DNA of 64,000 bases from Okeania sp. SIO2B3 (GTDB lineage: Bacteria > Cyanobacteriota > Cyanobacteriia > Cyanobacteriales > Microcoleaceae), in the NCBI RefSeq assembly GCF_010672525.1, contig NZ_JAAHGH010000026.1, positions 1 through 64,000 of the forward strand, written 5' to 3'. A program made the translations under genes and the position numbers. Below the pieces are notes generated by a model, which searched no databases, was not told the origin of the DNA, and worked only from the letters and a program-made list of their open reading frames with translations. Of the stretch, positions 27,795-37,339 are shown in pieces. Within the stretch, counting starts at the first letter, position 1; each line of letters begins with the position of its first letter.

Positions 27795-27990
27795 CTCCAG
27801 AAAATAGGGAACAGGGAATAGGGAATAGGGAACAGGGAGAAATAATTCAGGACTTACGTATGAACGCTATTGGTAGGGTGTGTTAGCGGTAGCGTAACGC
27901 ACAAAGCCCTATATGTATTGTCAGTGCCTAATTCCTATAGCAGAGGGAAGAAGGAAGAAGTAAGAGGGAAGAAGGAAGAGGGAGGAAGTA

Positions 27991-28276
27991 ATATCATGTT
28001 CGGTTGAATACTTATAAATAACTGTTGTGAGGAAGACCGAGTCAGGAGTCAGGAGACAAGAAAGGAGGAATGCTTATGAAATATTGCACAATAGTATTGA
28101 TAATTTCAGTATTTCTTTGGTACTGTCGGTACTGTCAGTCCTTAAATTTTACAGGACTTACGCAAATACACTACATATAGTAGATAAAAACTATAGCACT
28201 ATGGTATATATAGTGTTTTATCATTAAAATGCGTAAGTCCTGTTTTATTTATAACTGACCCGTCCGAACATGATAT
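27991..28276. mobile_element. ATATCATGTCCGG element carrying a nested element
   Basis: The outer ends are ATATCATGTTCGGTTGAATA and GTCCGAACATGATAT. Inside, at 28152-28242, lies a complete element of the AGGACTTACGCA family: CAGGACTTACGCAAATAC to AAATGCGTAAGTCCTG, a near-perfect 13-bp inverted repeat. The purine tracts on both sides (27940-27990, 28277-28330) are GGAAGAG repeats. Confidence 0.75.
28152..28242. mobile_element. AGGACTTACGCA element, copy 1
   Basis: A ~91-bp element with terminal inverted repeats CAGGACTTACGCA and TGCGTAAGTCCTG around an AT-rich core with TATAGTAGAT and CTATGGTATATATAG. Related copies are at 43216-43304 and 53364-53474, with half-copies near 3424, 27847, 38127 and 43854. 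Confidence 0.8.
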
Positions 28277-28495
28277 AAGAGGGAAGGGAAGAGGGAAGAG
28301 AGAAGAAGGAAGAGGGAAGAGGGAAAAATATTGCTTTGTCTGAGTTTTCAGCTTTTGCTCTGTCGGTCTCTTTTCCTTCGACTGCTTTGAAGAAGGCAGC
28401 TATTAAGTACAAAAATTGGGATAATTTATTTTCTGCTATTCCCTTAAACCTGCAAAAGAAAAGATAAATATAGTAGGGAATAGGACACTGCTATA

Positions 28496-30004
28496 TTACA
28501 ACCAAATATTAGGAAATATTGATTTTCCTATCTCTCTGAACGACTTATTAATTGTCCTGGCAAATTGAATATGCTCTTCATCTTTTTCCACGGGAATAAT
28601 ATTAGCTTTCTGTCCTAATTTAAACTTATCTATTACTAAGTTAGCTGCTTCTAATCCTGTTACATAAGCTTTTTCCTGAGACCATGAACCGTGACAATTA
28701 ACAATCCAATCTCCACTCATAAATACATTGTCAAAACTTGTTTTGGTAGGCAGTAAATATTGATAACTACCAGGAAAAAAGTGTGTGACTGCTTCTCTAA
28801 CTCTAACCACACTTTGGTCAATAATTTCTGCTTCTATAAATTCTGGAATACAAGTTGCTAAATATGTCTGTACCATTTTAATAATTTCCCCATCGCTCAA
28901 AGGTAAAAACTGATTAGCATGATAAAAATCTACTTCTACAACTGTTCCTGGTTCATGGCGGAATTCGTCATGTAAAGTATTCAAGTCAAAAAACGTCCAG
29001 CCTGTAGTTGTATCAAATCCAAAACAAGCGTTAGAAGCACGAGGAATTGAAATTTTTCGGTCGAACCATAATCTGGTTCCTAATACATCAACTCCATTTA
29101 AATTATTAATATTCCTAAATTCTTGACGACTTTGCAGAGCTTCACTTCCTGCCATAATCTTTTTCATTCCACTAATACCAACAGCAAAAATAACTGCATC
29201 TGCTTCAAATATTTGGTCTTCACAAACAACCTTTGTTGCTTTGCCATTATCATCAACAATTAAGTCAGTAACTCGCTGTTTTGTCAGAACTTTGCCTCCC
29301 AGATTTTCGATATTTTCTACCCAAGGTTTAAATATCATTTCTCCTACAGTTCCCCGACACCAAACTACATCAAAATCTGGTTGATGAGCTAGGATAAAAT
29401 AATATAACATTCCCAATGCAGCAGCCGCCGAACATTGTTCTCCCGGAGCAAATAAACCAACTAATAACATGGCGTTAAAAGCATCATCATATAATCTTTT
29501 AGTTACGCCATATTGTTTGAATAATTCTCTCGCTGTTACTGAATCATATCTTCGCCAAGCTTCATCCGAATTGTCAAAATCGATCACAGAATAAAGCAGT
29601 GGGAGAGCAGAAAGGCGATCGCTCAAGGGCAACCGTTTAAATTGAGTATAAATAAAAGTACCAAGAGGTGTTGGTAAAGGTGGTAAATCTTGAAAAATAG
29701 GTGATTCTACCTCTAACCCAGCAGGAGAATATTGAGCTGAACGAGTCCAAGGAGTAAATGGATCGAGGTTTAATTTCTTGACAAGAGAAAATATGTTATG
29801 GTATGGATACCAAAAACCATGTATGCCCACTTCTACGGAACGGCCTCCGGGAGTTTTCCAGCCAGCGACTAAACCACCGGGATAAGGGCCAGCTTCTAGA
29901 AGTGTAACGTCATAACCATTTTTGGCTAGGTGGTGAGTGGCTCCTAAACCAGCCCAACCAGCACCAACTACTACTATCTTTGGAGTTTGAGTTCCTATTG
30001 TCAT
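28496..30004 (-). CDS. FAD-dependent oxidoreductase, carotenoid-desaturase-like
   Basis: The 502-residue protein begins with the dinucleotide-binding motif VVVGAGWAGLGATHHLAKNG and has the second family motif LLEAGPYPGGLVAGW. Other blocks are GVEVGIHGFWYPYHN-like text near residue 58 and the C-terminal FAD contact VFMSGDWIVNCHGSWSQEKA. These place it among phytoene/zeta-carotene desaturase-like amine oxidases, but it is not a close match to CrtP or CrtQ in the parts I can recall. It probably uses FAD to oxidise a hydrophobic substrate, perhaps at the membrane; the exact reaction is not assigned. Confidence 0.8.
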   Translation of the reverse strand: MTIGTQTPKIVVVGAGWAGLGATHHLAKNGYDVTLLEAGPYPGGLVAGWKTPGGRSVEVGIHGFWYPYHNIFSLVKKLNLDPFTPWTRSAQYSPAGLEVESPIFQDLPPLPTPLGTFIYTQFKRLPLSDRLSALPLLYSVIDFDNSDEAWRRYDSVTARELFKQYGVTKRLYDDAFNAMLLVGLFAPGEQCSAAAALGMLYYFILAHQPDFDVVWCRGTVGEMIFKPWVENIENLGGKVLTKQRVTDLIVDDNGKATKVVCEDQIFEADAVIFAVGISGMKKIMAGSEALQSRQEFRNINNLNGVDVLGTRLWFDRKISIPRASNACFGFDTTTGWTFFDLNTLHDEFRHEPGTVVEVDFYHANQFLPLSDGEIIKMVQTYLATCIPEFIEAEIIDQSVVRVREAVTHFFPGSYQYLLPTKTSFDNVFMSGDWIVNCHGSWSQEKAYVTGLEAANLVIDKFKLGQKANIIPVEKDEEHIQFARTINKSFREIGKSIFPNIWL

Positions 30005-30300
30005 ACTACTTTTTTTTAAGTCAAAAATTCAGTAATTTTTGTGGATTTTCTCAAGCCAATTTTCAGGCGAGTTTCCCAATTTGCTTCTAATTTGCTTAAT
30101 TTTCTAGTAGTTGTCAAGGCTGTGCATAGATAATATTTTGAAAGAGAAAGGATATGAGAAGAGATTTCAATAATTGATAATTGATAATGAATAATTGATA
30201 ACTACCTCTCTCTAAAAGGAAGAGGATTGATGCGGTAGGGAAAACTTTTTCTTGTTTTTCATTTAAAGTAGAGGCTTTCAAGCTTAATTATAACGAAATA

Positions 30301-30495
30301 TTGCCTTATGTTTGCTGGAAACGAGGTAAGTACTATTCCAAAGTTGACAAGAATTATACCTCTCAAGAATGTCCGTTATGTGGGCATATTCATAAGAAGA
30401 AATTGTCTGTTTGCGTAGCATTCCGTAGGAATAGAAAACATAATTGCAGCAACTGTGGTTATCAACTGAATCAGAATGTAGCTGCTGCACCCACC
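30301..30495 (+). pseudogene. tnpB zinc-ribbon fragment
   Basis: The frame reads RGKYYSKVDKNYTSQECPLC, then GHIHKKKLS, then NRKHNCSNCGYQLNQNVAAA. The CPLC and CSNC pairs are the zinc ribbon of TnpB, preceded by the usual V-(D/N)-x-x-YTSQ region. Between the two Cys pairs an in-frame VCVAFRR is encoded by the small palindromic repeat TGCGTAGCATTCCGTAGGAA, and after NVAAA a CCCTCCCGGGAGGGG repeat replaces the tail. Upstream 30005-30300 and downstream 30540-30850 contain GC-rich mobile-element debris and AT tracts but no gene. Confidence 0.8.
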
Positions 30496-30850
30496 CCCAT
30501 CCCCTCCCGGGAGGGGAGCAAGAGGGGTGGGTGAGGATTAATAGCCGTGTGCCCCACGGCCCGAGAAAAGCGCACTTCCTGCGCTGAGGGAACTTCAGCG
30601 TAAAGACCGAGCAAGAAAGCTTGTGAATATGGTAGTAGCGGGGGTAAAATTCAGTTTATTTGATTTGTTATCTAGCCCGAGAATCTGTGATACAAGAATC
30701 TCCCGTTATAATCTCCGATTTAAGGGTGAGAGTGTCAATTTGAGAGATGTAGTTAAAATTAAAAGATAAAGTCTATTTTTTACTCGTTAATTAAAAAAAA
30801 AGAATAGACAATATCACAAAACCTGTATAAAGTCAAGAAAATAAACATTA

Positions 30851-33562
30851 GTGTCATACTCAACCCAGAACAGCCGAGAGCTGGATCTGAAGACCTTATT
30901 TCCATTTGAACTAGACAACTTCCAGAAAGAGGCGATCGTCGCCGTAAACGCTGGAAAATCCGTAGTTGTTTGTACCCCTACCGGCTCAGGCAAAACCCTA
31001 ATTGGAGAATACGCCATCTACCGTGCCCTAAGTCGCGGGCGACGAGTATTCTACACCACACCCCTCAAAGCTCTGTCAAACCAAAAATTGCGGGACTTCC
31101 GGGAAAAATTTGGAGCAGACAAAGTAGGGTTAGTCACCGGAGATACCTCTGTCAATAGGGAAGCATCAGTTCTAGTAATGACTACAGAAGTCTTCCGCAA
31201 TATGCTCTATGGCACCCCCATAGGAGAAATAGGGACATCTCTAGAAAAAGTAGAAGCCGTAGTCCTTGACGAATGCCACTACATGAACGATCGCCAAAGA
31301 GGCACAGTATGGGAAGAATTAATAATTTATTGTCCACCAGAAATTCAACTATTAGCTCTCTCCGCTACAGTAGCCAACAGCGACCAGCTTACAGATTGGA
31401 TTAATAAAGTACATGGGCCAACTGAACTGATTTACTCTGATTTTCGGCCAGTACCTCTCCAATTTAATTTTTCTAACAGTAAAGGTCTATTTCCTCTACT
31501 GAGCAATAACCAAAAAAGAGTAAATCCCTTGCTCAAGCCTAAAAATCGACATATAGGTAGAGATAGAAGAGAAAAACAATTAGAACCAATATTGCCGGCA
31601 GTATTATCTCAACTCAAAGAGCGGGATATGTTACCAGCTATCTACTTCATATTTAGTCGTCGAGGTTGCGATCGCGCAGTGGCAGAAATAGCACAAGTCA
31701 GCAATCTTACTTTGCTGGACGAAACAGAAACTATTCAACTGCAAAATTTAATTCAAAAATTCCTCAATAGTAACCCAGACCTAACTCACTCTAAAAGACT
31801 CGAACCCCTAAGCAGAGGTATAGCATCCCACCATGCGGGAATGTTACCAGTGTGGAAAGGTTTAGTGGAGGAATTATTTCAGCTAGGTTTAATCAAAGTA
31901 GTATTTGCCACTGAAACCTTAGCTGCTGGAATTAATATGCCAGCTCGTACTACTGTAATATCTAGCCTCTCTAAACGTACGGATGAAGGTCACAGACTGC
32001 TAAAACCATCAGAATTTTTGCAAATGGCAGGTAGAGCTGGACGACGGGGGATGGATGTTCAAGGTTACGTTTTAACTGTCCAGACTAGGTTTGAGGGTGC
32101 GAAGGAGGCATCTTACTTAGCAACTTCAGAAGCTGACCCTCTGGTTAGTCAGTTTACTCCTAGTTATGGTATGGTGCTGAATTTGCTGCAAACTCATACT
32201 TTGGAGGAGGCAAAGGAGTTAGTCGAACGTAGTTTTGGTCAATATTTATCTACTCTTTCTTTGGAAGCAGAACGTATAGAGATTGAGCAAAAAGAGGCAG
32301 AGTTAACTTCTTTGCAAAATAAATTAGGGATTTATGAACAGAATGATTTGGTAAATTTAGAGCAGTTGCTGAGAGATTATGAGAAGATACGGGAAAGAGT
32401 AAAAGAAGAAAAACGACTGCTGAAAATTTTGCAAAGGCAAGCCGATGAAAATCGCATTAAGGAGATGTCTTTGTCTTTGTCTTTTGCTCTATCAGGAACT
32501 ATTATGAGTTTAAAAGGAAAGCACGTTCCTACTGCTAAGAGGTCTGATGCTAAACCTATTGCTGCTGCTTTAGTTGCTAAAATTCCTGGTTCTGGTCAGT
32601 CTTCTTACTATGTATGTTTGGGTAAGGATAATCGATGGTATGTTGTGGCAGCTATGGATGTTGTCGGTTTACACCCAGATGTACCCCGCTTAGTGGCGGT
32701 AGAACAGATGGAGTTGCCTGCTGAGATAGATTTTAGGTTGGGGCAATGCCGTAAAGGAGATGAAATTTATCTGAGTTTATCTGAACAAATTCCAGAAGTA
32801 CCTCCACCAATAGATGCTCCAGAAGTTTTGGTGCAGATGCAGAAAGTGGCAACGGTGGAAGTAAATATTCAGGAACATCCGCTGAAGGAATGGGGAAGTC
32901 CTCGTATTTTGTTAAAGGGTTGGCGACGAATGGGTATATTGCAGATGGAAATAGGCGATCGCCAAACTGAGTTGGAGGATAAGTTGGCTCGTCATTGGCA
33001 GGAGTTTCTTAATCTGATTGAAATTTTGCAATATTTTGGTTGTCTGCATGAAGTTGTGCCTACGGAAATTGGTCAAGCTTGTGCCGCGATCCGAGGTGAT
33101 AATGAATTGTGGCTTGGTTTGGCTTTGATGTCTGGTGTTCTTGATGAACTTGACCCTCATCATTTGGCTGCTGCTTGTGCTGCTCTGGTGATGGAAATTA
33201 CTAGACCTGATAGTTGGTCACGTTATGATTTGTCTATGGAGGTAGAGGATGCTTTGGGTGGTTTGCGTAGTTTACGACATCAGTTATTTCAGGTGCAGCG
33301 TCGGTATCGGGTAAGTTTACCTGTTTGGCTGGAGAGGGATTTGATTAGTTTGGTTGAACAGTGGGCACTGGAGGTGGAATGGCAGGTGTTGGTGGACAAT
33401 ACGAGTCTGGATGAGGGTGATGTTGTCCGGATTTTACGTCGGACTCTGGATTTTCTTTCTCAGATTCCTCATGTGCCTCATTTGTCTGATGTTTTGCGAC
33501 GGAATGCTTATCGGGCTATGCAGTTGATCGACCGTTTTCCTGTTAATGAGGAGGTTAAGTAG
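30851..33562 (+). CDS. Ski2-type DExH RNA helicase with DSHCT-like C-terminus
   Basis: The 903-residue protein has Walker A CTPTGSGKT, motif II DECHYMNDRQRGTVWEE, motif III LLALSATVANSDQLTDW, and motifs V and VI in ETLAAGINMPART and QMAGRAGRRGMD. The long C-terminal half (LVMEITRPDSWSRYDL and following helices) fits the DSHCT domain of Ski2/Mtr4-like helicases that are common in cyanobacteria. It would unwind RNA in decay or processing. The start is a GTG at 30851 (GTGTCATACTC). No strong ribosome-binding site is visible. Debris of a tnpB element lies just upstream. Confidence 0.88.
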   Translation: MSYSTQNSRELDLKTLFPFELDNFQKEAIVAVNAGKSVVVCTPTGSGKTLIGEYAIYRALSRGRRVFYTTPLKALSNQKLRDFREKFGADKVGLVTGDTSVNREASVLVMTTEVFRNMLYGTPIGEIGTSLEKVEAVVLDECHYMNDRQRGTVWEELIIYCPPEIQLLALSATVANSDQLTDWINKVHGPTELIYSDFRPVPLQFNFSNSKGLFPLLSNNQKRVNPLLKPKNRHIGRDRREKQLEPILPAVLSQLKERDMLPAIYFIFSRRGCDRAVAEIAQVSNLTLLDETETIQLQNLIQKFLNSNPDLTHSKRLEPLSRGIASHHAGMLPVWKGLVEELFQLGLIKVVFATETLAAGINMPARTTVISSLSKRTDEGHRLLKPSEFLQMAGRAGRRGMDVQGYVLTVQTRFEGAKEASYLATSEADPLVSQFTPSYGMVLNLLQTHTLEEAKELVERSFGQYLSTLSLEAERIEIEQKEAELTSLQNKLGIYEQNDLVNLEQLLRDYEKIRERVKEEKRLLKILQRQADENRIKEMSLSLSFALSGTIMSLKGKHVPTAKRSDAKPIAAALVAKIPGSGQSSYYVCLGKDNRWYVVAAMDVVGLHPDVPRLVAVEQMELPAEIDFRLGQCRKGDEIYLSLSEQIPEVPPPIDAPEVLVQMQKVATVEVNIQEHPLKEWGSPRILLKGWRRMGILQMEIGDRQTELEDKLARHWQEFLNLIEILQYFGCLHEVVPTEIGQACAAIRGDNELWLGLALMSGVLDELDPHHLAAACAALVMEITRPDSWSRYDLSMEVEDALGGLRSLRHQLFQVQRRYRVSLPVWLERDLISLVEQWALEVEWQVLVDNTSLDEGDVVRILRRTLDFLSQIPHVPHLSDVLRRNAYRAMQLIDRFPVNEEVK

Positions 33563-33819
33563 GGTTTGATGTTTCTAGTGCCACTACGCGGAAGTCAAAA
33601 GTCGTAGGGGCGAATGCCATTCGCCCTCAAAAGTATTGATTTATAAGGCTTTTAGGATTTTGGAACCAGTTATTTCCGCCATCCTGTACTAGGAGTTTAA
33701 ATAACCTAGATTTTAAGAAGGAAGAGGCAAGAGAGAAGAATTTTGTGTTGTCTGAGTTTTCAGCTTTTGATATGTCTGCGCCTTTTCCTTCGACTGCTAT
33801 TACTATTATTGTACAATAG

Positions 33820-35270
33820 TTGAATAAAAAGTCATGCGTAGGGGCGAGTAACGCCCAATGATTACATACTACCATGATTTTTTTGAGGATGCAAGGGGAA
33901 AATCATTGCCGATTTTTTTTTGAGCTTCACAGAATGCAGATTCTATATTTTGATTAGCGATCGCGACGGGGGAACGGAGTTTTATCTCTTTATTTGTCGA
34001 TGGTAGAAAATTTTCTACCTTGTAGTAGGCCGACACGTCTCAAATGTTGGAATGGTAGAGGTCCGTTTTCCTTCAATTTAGTATTAATATTCAAGTTGTA
34101 TCTGAGTTGAATAAAAAGTCATGTGTAGGGGCGAACAACTCCCAATGACTAAATCATATCATAATTTTTTTGGGGATGCAAGAGGAAATACCTTGCCGTT
34201 TTTTTGGAGCTTCACAGGATGCAGATTAATCATCCGTATATCTGTGGCAAAATCCTTGTCTGGCTAATGGGGTGAAAATTTTGCCTGTTGTTACTTCTTT
34301 TGGGAGTGCTTCACAAAGTGAGATTTTTTTTCTGGTGTTTTGATGGTGCAAGTATCTCTTCTATATATATATTCAGTGGCGATATGCTATTTGTACGTTG
34401 AATAAAAAGTCATGCGTAGGGGCGAACAACCCCCAATGATTAAATCCTATCATAATTTTTTTGGGGATGCAAGAGGAAATTCCTTGCCGATTTTTTTTGA
34501 GCTTCACAAAATGATGATTTTCTTTGTTTGTGAATTATTGAATATAGCGATCGCTTCTACATGAGTAGATATATTGATGTGTTGGTGGGGTGAAAATTTT
34601 TCGGTGTCGCCACTTCTTTTCTTCGTAGTGCTTCACAGGATGATAAGTTTTCTGATGTTTTGATTCTGATGTTTTGATAGTGTGAGTATCTCTATATATA
34701 TTCAGTGGTGATATACTGTTTTTGAGTTGAATAAAAAGTCATGTTTAGGGGCGAACAACCCCCAATGATTAAATCCTATCATAATTTTTTTGGGGATGCA
34801 AGAGGAAATTCCTTGCCGATTTTTTGAGCTTCACAAAATGATAATTTTTCTTTGTTTGTGAATATAGCGATCGCTTCTGCATGATTAAAAAATATATTGA
34901 TATTGATGGGGTGAAAATTTTTCGGTGGTCTAATGGTCGTGCATTGTGATTATTTTTGTGACAAAAACAGTGGGAGCATCTTGCTCCCGTACCAGATATT
35001 TCTTGCTCCCGTGCCAGATATTCCTTTTTCCTGTCGCTACTTCTTTTCTTGGTAGTGCTTCACAAGATAATATTTTTCTGATGTGAGTATCTCTTCTATA
35101 TATATTCAGTGGCGATATGCTGTTTTTGCGTTGAATAAAAAGTCATGTGTAGGTGCGAGTAACCCCCAATAATTACATACTACTATGATTTTTTTAGGAA
35201 TGCAAGGGGAAATTCCTTCCCGCCCGACTTAATTTTTAGAGCTTCACAGAATGCAGATTAATCATCCGTG
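33820..35270. repeat. Five-copy direct tandem array of 290-400 bp units
   Basis: Units start TTGAATAAAAAGTCATG at 33820, 34107, 34398, 34727 and 35131. Each continues with AGGGGCGAACAACCCCCAAT (or a close variant), ATAATTTTTTTGGGGATGCA, AGAGGAAATTCCTTGCCG and GAGCTTCACA. A spacer then carries a second CTTCACAGGATG-like block and TATATATATTCAGTGG before the next unit. Unit 4 contains an added GGGAGCATCTTGCTCCC palindrome. No frame is conserved between units. The array ends about 75 bases after the stop of the kinase-FGE gene. Confidence 0.9.
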
Positions 35271-35343
35271 TATCAGACAAGGATTTTGCCACGGATATAC
35301 GGATGGATGCAGGAAAGAGGGAAAAGAATAAAGGGGAAGAATC

Positions 35344-37188
35344 CTAGTAACGAGGAGCAGAAACGACCGGAACAGACGAGACAATCCGAAAACCCCTAAT
35401 GTAGTTGAGGTTGTCGGCAACGTTGCTGCCACGCACGGCACTCCGGCAAAGCCTAGAATAGAGGTACCAGCAACCACCACGGAGCATTCTTCTATTACTA
35501 TCTCCCCCAGTTTCCCAAGCACTACCATCTGTAGGTGCACCTTCATAGTTGTCATGCCAAACATCCTGACACCATTCCCAGACATTGCCGTGCATATCGT
35601 ACAAACCAAAAGCATTGGGTGGAAAAATTCCCACATCTGTTGTTCCTTGACCATATTGTTTAGGTTCACCAGCATAAGTAAAGTGGGAATGCAAGTTAAC
35701 ATTAGAGTTGTTGCGATTCAAGTTAACTAACTCAGACGTTATAGTTTCCCCAAAATAAAATGGTGTGCTTGTTCCTGCTCTACAAGCATATTCCCACTGA
35801 CTCTCACTGGGTAAACTATATTTTTTGCCTGTTATTTCTGAGAGCTTCTGGCAAAACTCTGTCGCGTCGTTCCAACTTACTCTTTCTACAGGACGACTCG
35901 CACCTTTAAACCCAGAAGGATTATTTCCCATAATTGCTCCCCACTGTGCTTGAGTGACTGGATACTTTCCCATGAAAAATTCTGGCACATCTACATAATG
36001 TTGCGGACTTTCCCAATCAATTCTTTCTGCTTCCGTCTCTGGAGACCCCATGAGAAATCTACCTGCGGGAATTTTTACCATTTCCAGGATGACTCCATTG
36101 CCCAGGTTTTCTGTCATTACTTCTGCTTTACCTGGACTGTGACTAATTATTTCTCCTCTGACATTAACTGTCACAGTCTTAAATTTTTGAATGGAAATAT
36201 TTGTATTATAGGTAGATGCTAATACTGTTTTTGCTTGTGTTGTTACTGGTATAGGTGTGGGTGTTGATATAAGTAGGGGTTGTTTTTGAGGAGAAGGAAC
36301 TGCCAATACTGTTTTTACTTGTGTTGGTGTTGTTATCGGTGCTGGAATTGGTTGTAGTGAATTGGTAAAAACTAATGCTTCTAATACTTCTGTAGCATTT
36401 TCATAACGCTGTGGAAAATATTCATGTACCATCCTATCTAATATATTTGCCAGACGGTTACTTACTTTTGCTTCATTTCGCCAGATAACATTTCCTGTAT
36501 TTGGGTCTGTTGGTAAATTTCCTGGGTTTTTACCAGTCAGTGCTTTTATTCCTACCATTCCTACTGCATATATATCGCTACTCAGTTTTGGTTTACCGAT
36601 CGCCTGTTCGCTTGGCATATATCCTGGTGTTCCGAATGCCACAGTTAAGGTGGTTTTTCCTGGTTTGTTTGCTGTGGTTAATGCAGTTATTTCTTTGACT
36701 GCTCCAAAGTCGATTAATACTATTTTTTTGTCTGACTTACGACGCATCAAGTTTTCTGGTTTTATGTCTCGGTGAATTATATTATTTTGATGGGCTACTG
36801 CTAATGCTGATAATATTCCTTTTAGTAGGGTAATAGTATAAGACTCGCTTAATTTTTTCCCTGGTGTTAGTTCTTTGCTTATATCTTGCCCTTCGATATA
36901 TTCTTGTACTAGATAAAATTCTGTTCTTTCTTGGAAATGAGCAAATAATTTTGGTATTTGGTCTGAGTCTTTTCCTAGTTTATATAAGGTTTCTGCTTCT
37001 CTCTCAAATAATCTTTGGGCAATTGTCAAAACTCCTGGATCTGAACTTTTAGGTGATAGATGTTTGACTACGCATTTTGGTTTGCCTGGTAAGTCTAAGT
37101 CTTGAGCTAAATAGGTATCTCCGAATCCTCCGCTTCCTAGAGTGTCGATAATTTTGTAGTGGTTTCTCAGGATTTTTCCAGACTGCAT
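35344..37188 (-). CDS. Ser/Thr protein kinase fused to an FGE-sulfatase (C-lectin) domain
   Basis: The 614-residue protein starts with a Hanks-type kinase (residues ~11-275): glycine loop LGSGGFGDTY, Lys42 in CVVKHL, catalytic HRDIKPENL with Asp141, and DFG at Asp160, so it should be active. A Thr/Pro-rich linker (~280-340) with repeated TQVKTVLA/TQAKTVLA follows. Then comes an FGE-sulfatase/C-type-lectin domain (~355-600) with FLMGSPETEAERI, PVERVSWNDATEFC, LPSESQWEYACRAGT and NVWEWCQDVW. The last ~45 residues look like a diversified region (separate entry). There is no signal peptide or membrane helix. The gene is flanked by repeat arrays on both sides. Confidence 0.9.
   Translation of the reverse strand: MQSGKILRNHYKIIDTLGSGGFGDTYLAQDLDLPGKPKCVVKHLSPKSSDPGVLTIAQRLFEREAETLYKLGKDSDQIPKLFAHFQERTEFYLVQEYIEGQDISKELTPGKKLSESYTITLLKGILSALAVAHQNNIIHRDIKPENLMRRKSDKKIVLIDFGAVKEITALTTANKPGKTTLTVAFGTPGYMPSEQAIGKPKLSSDIYAVGMVGIKALTGKNPGNLPTDPNTGNVIWRNEAKVSNRLANILDRMVHEYFPQRYENATEVLEALVFTNSLQPIPAPITTPTQVKTVLAVPSPQKQPLLISTPTPIPVTTQAKTVLASTYNTNISIQKFKTVTVNVRGEIISHSPGKAEVMTENLGNGVILEMVKIPAGRFLMGSPETEAERIDWESPQHYVDVPEFFMGKYPVTQAQWGAIMGNNPSGFKGASRPVERVSWNDATEFCQKLSEITGKKYSLPSESQWEYACRAGTSTPFYFGETITSELVNLNRNNSNVNLHSHFTYAGEPKQYGQGTTDVGIFPPNAFGLYDMHGNVWEWCQDVWHDNYEGAPTDGSAWETGGDSNRRMLRGGCWYLYSRLCRSAVRGSNVADNLNYIRGFRIVSSVPVVSAPRY
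35395..35478 (-). other. Putative DGR variable region at the 3' end of the kinase-FGE gene
   Basis: Residues ~571-598 read GCWYLYSRLCRSAVRGSNVA followed by DNLNYIRG and then GFRIV. In FGE/C-lectin targets of diversity-generating retroelements this position carries the variable region, whose unmutated template is rich in AAC/AAT (Asn) codons. Here the surface positions are TAC, CTC, TAT, CTT, GTT, CTC, TAC and ATT, all ending in C or T, with intact AAC codons between them. That is the pattern adenine-specific mutagenesis leaves. The segment is also richer in G and C than its surroundings. No reverse transcriptase or template repeat is in this window. Confidence 0.6.
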
Positions 37189-37339
37189 TTTCAGTTATCA
37201 GTTATCAGTTATCAGCTTTTTTAGTTATTAGTTACCAGTTATTAGACTTCTTCTTATTCAGTTATCAGTTATTCTTCAACAATTAGCATTAAAGAATTAA
37301 ACTCATTCATTACTAATTACTTTAGTGGGCAAGTATGGT

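Noticed and set aside
30301-30495. Functional TnpB nuclease
   Set aside because: Only the zinc-ribbon part remains, broken by a repeat; the RuvC-like residues are absent.
33820-35270. CRISPR array
   Set aside because: The units are 290-400 bp with long conserved cores, not 25-40 bp repeats with unique spacers, and there are no cas genes.
35262-35702. 146-codon minus frame overlapping the kinase-FGE 3' end
   Set aside because: It is another frame of the same strand over the FGE domain; the domain motifs in the main frame show which one is coding.
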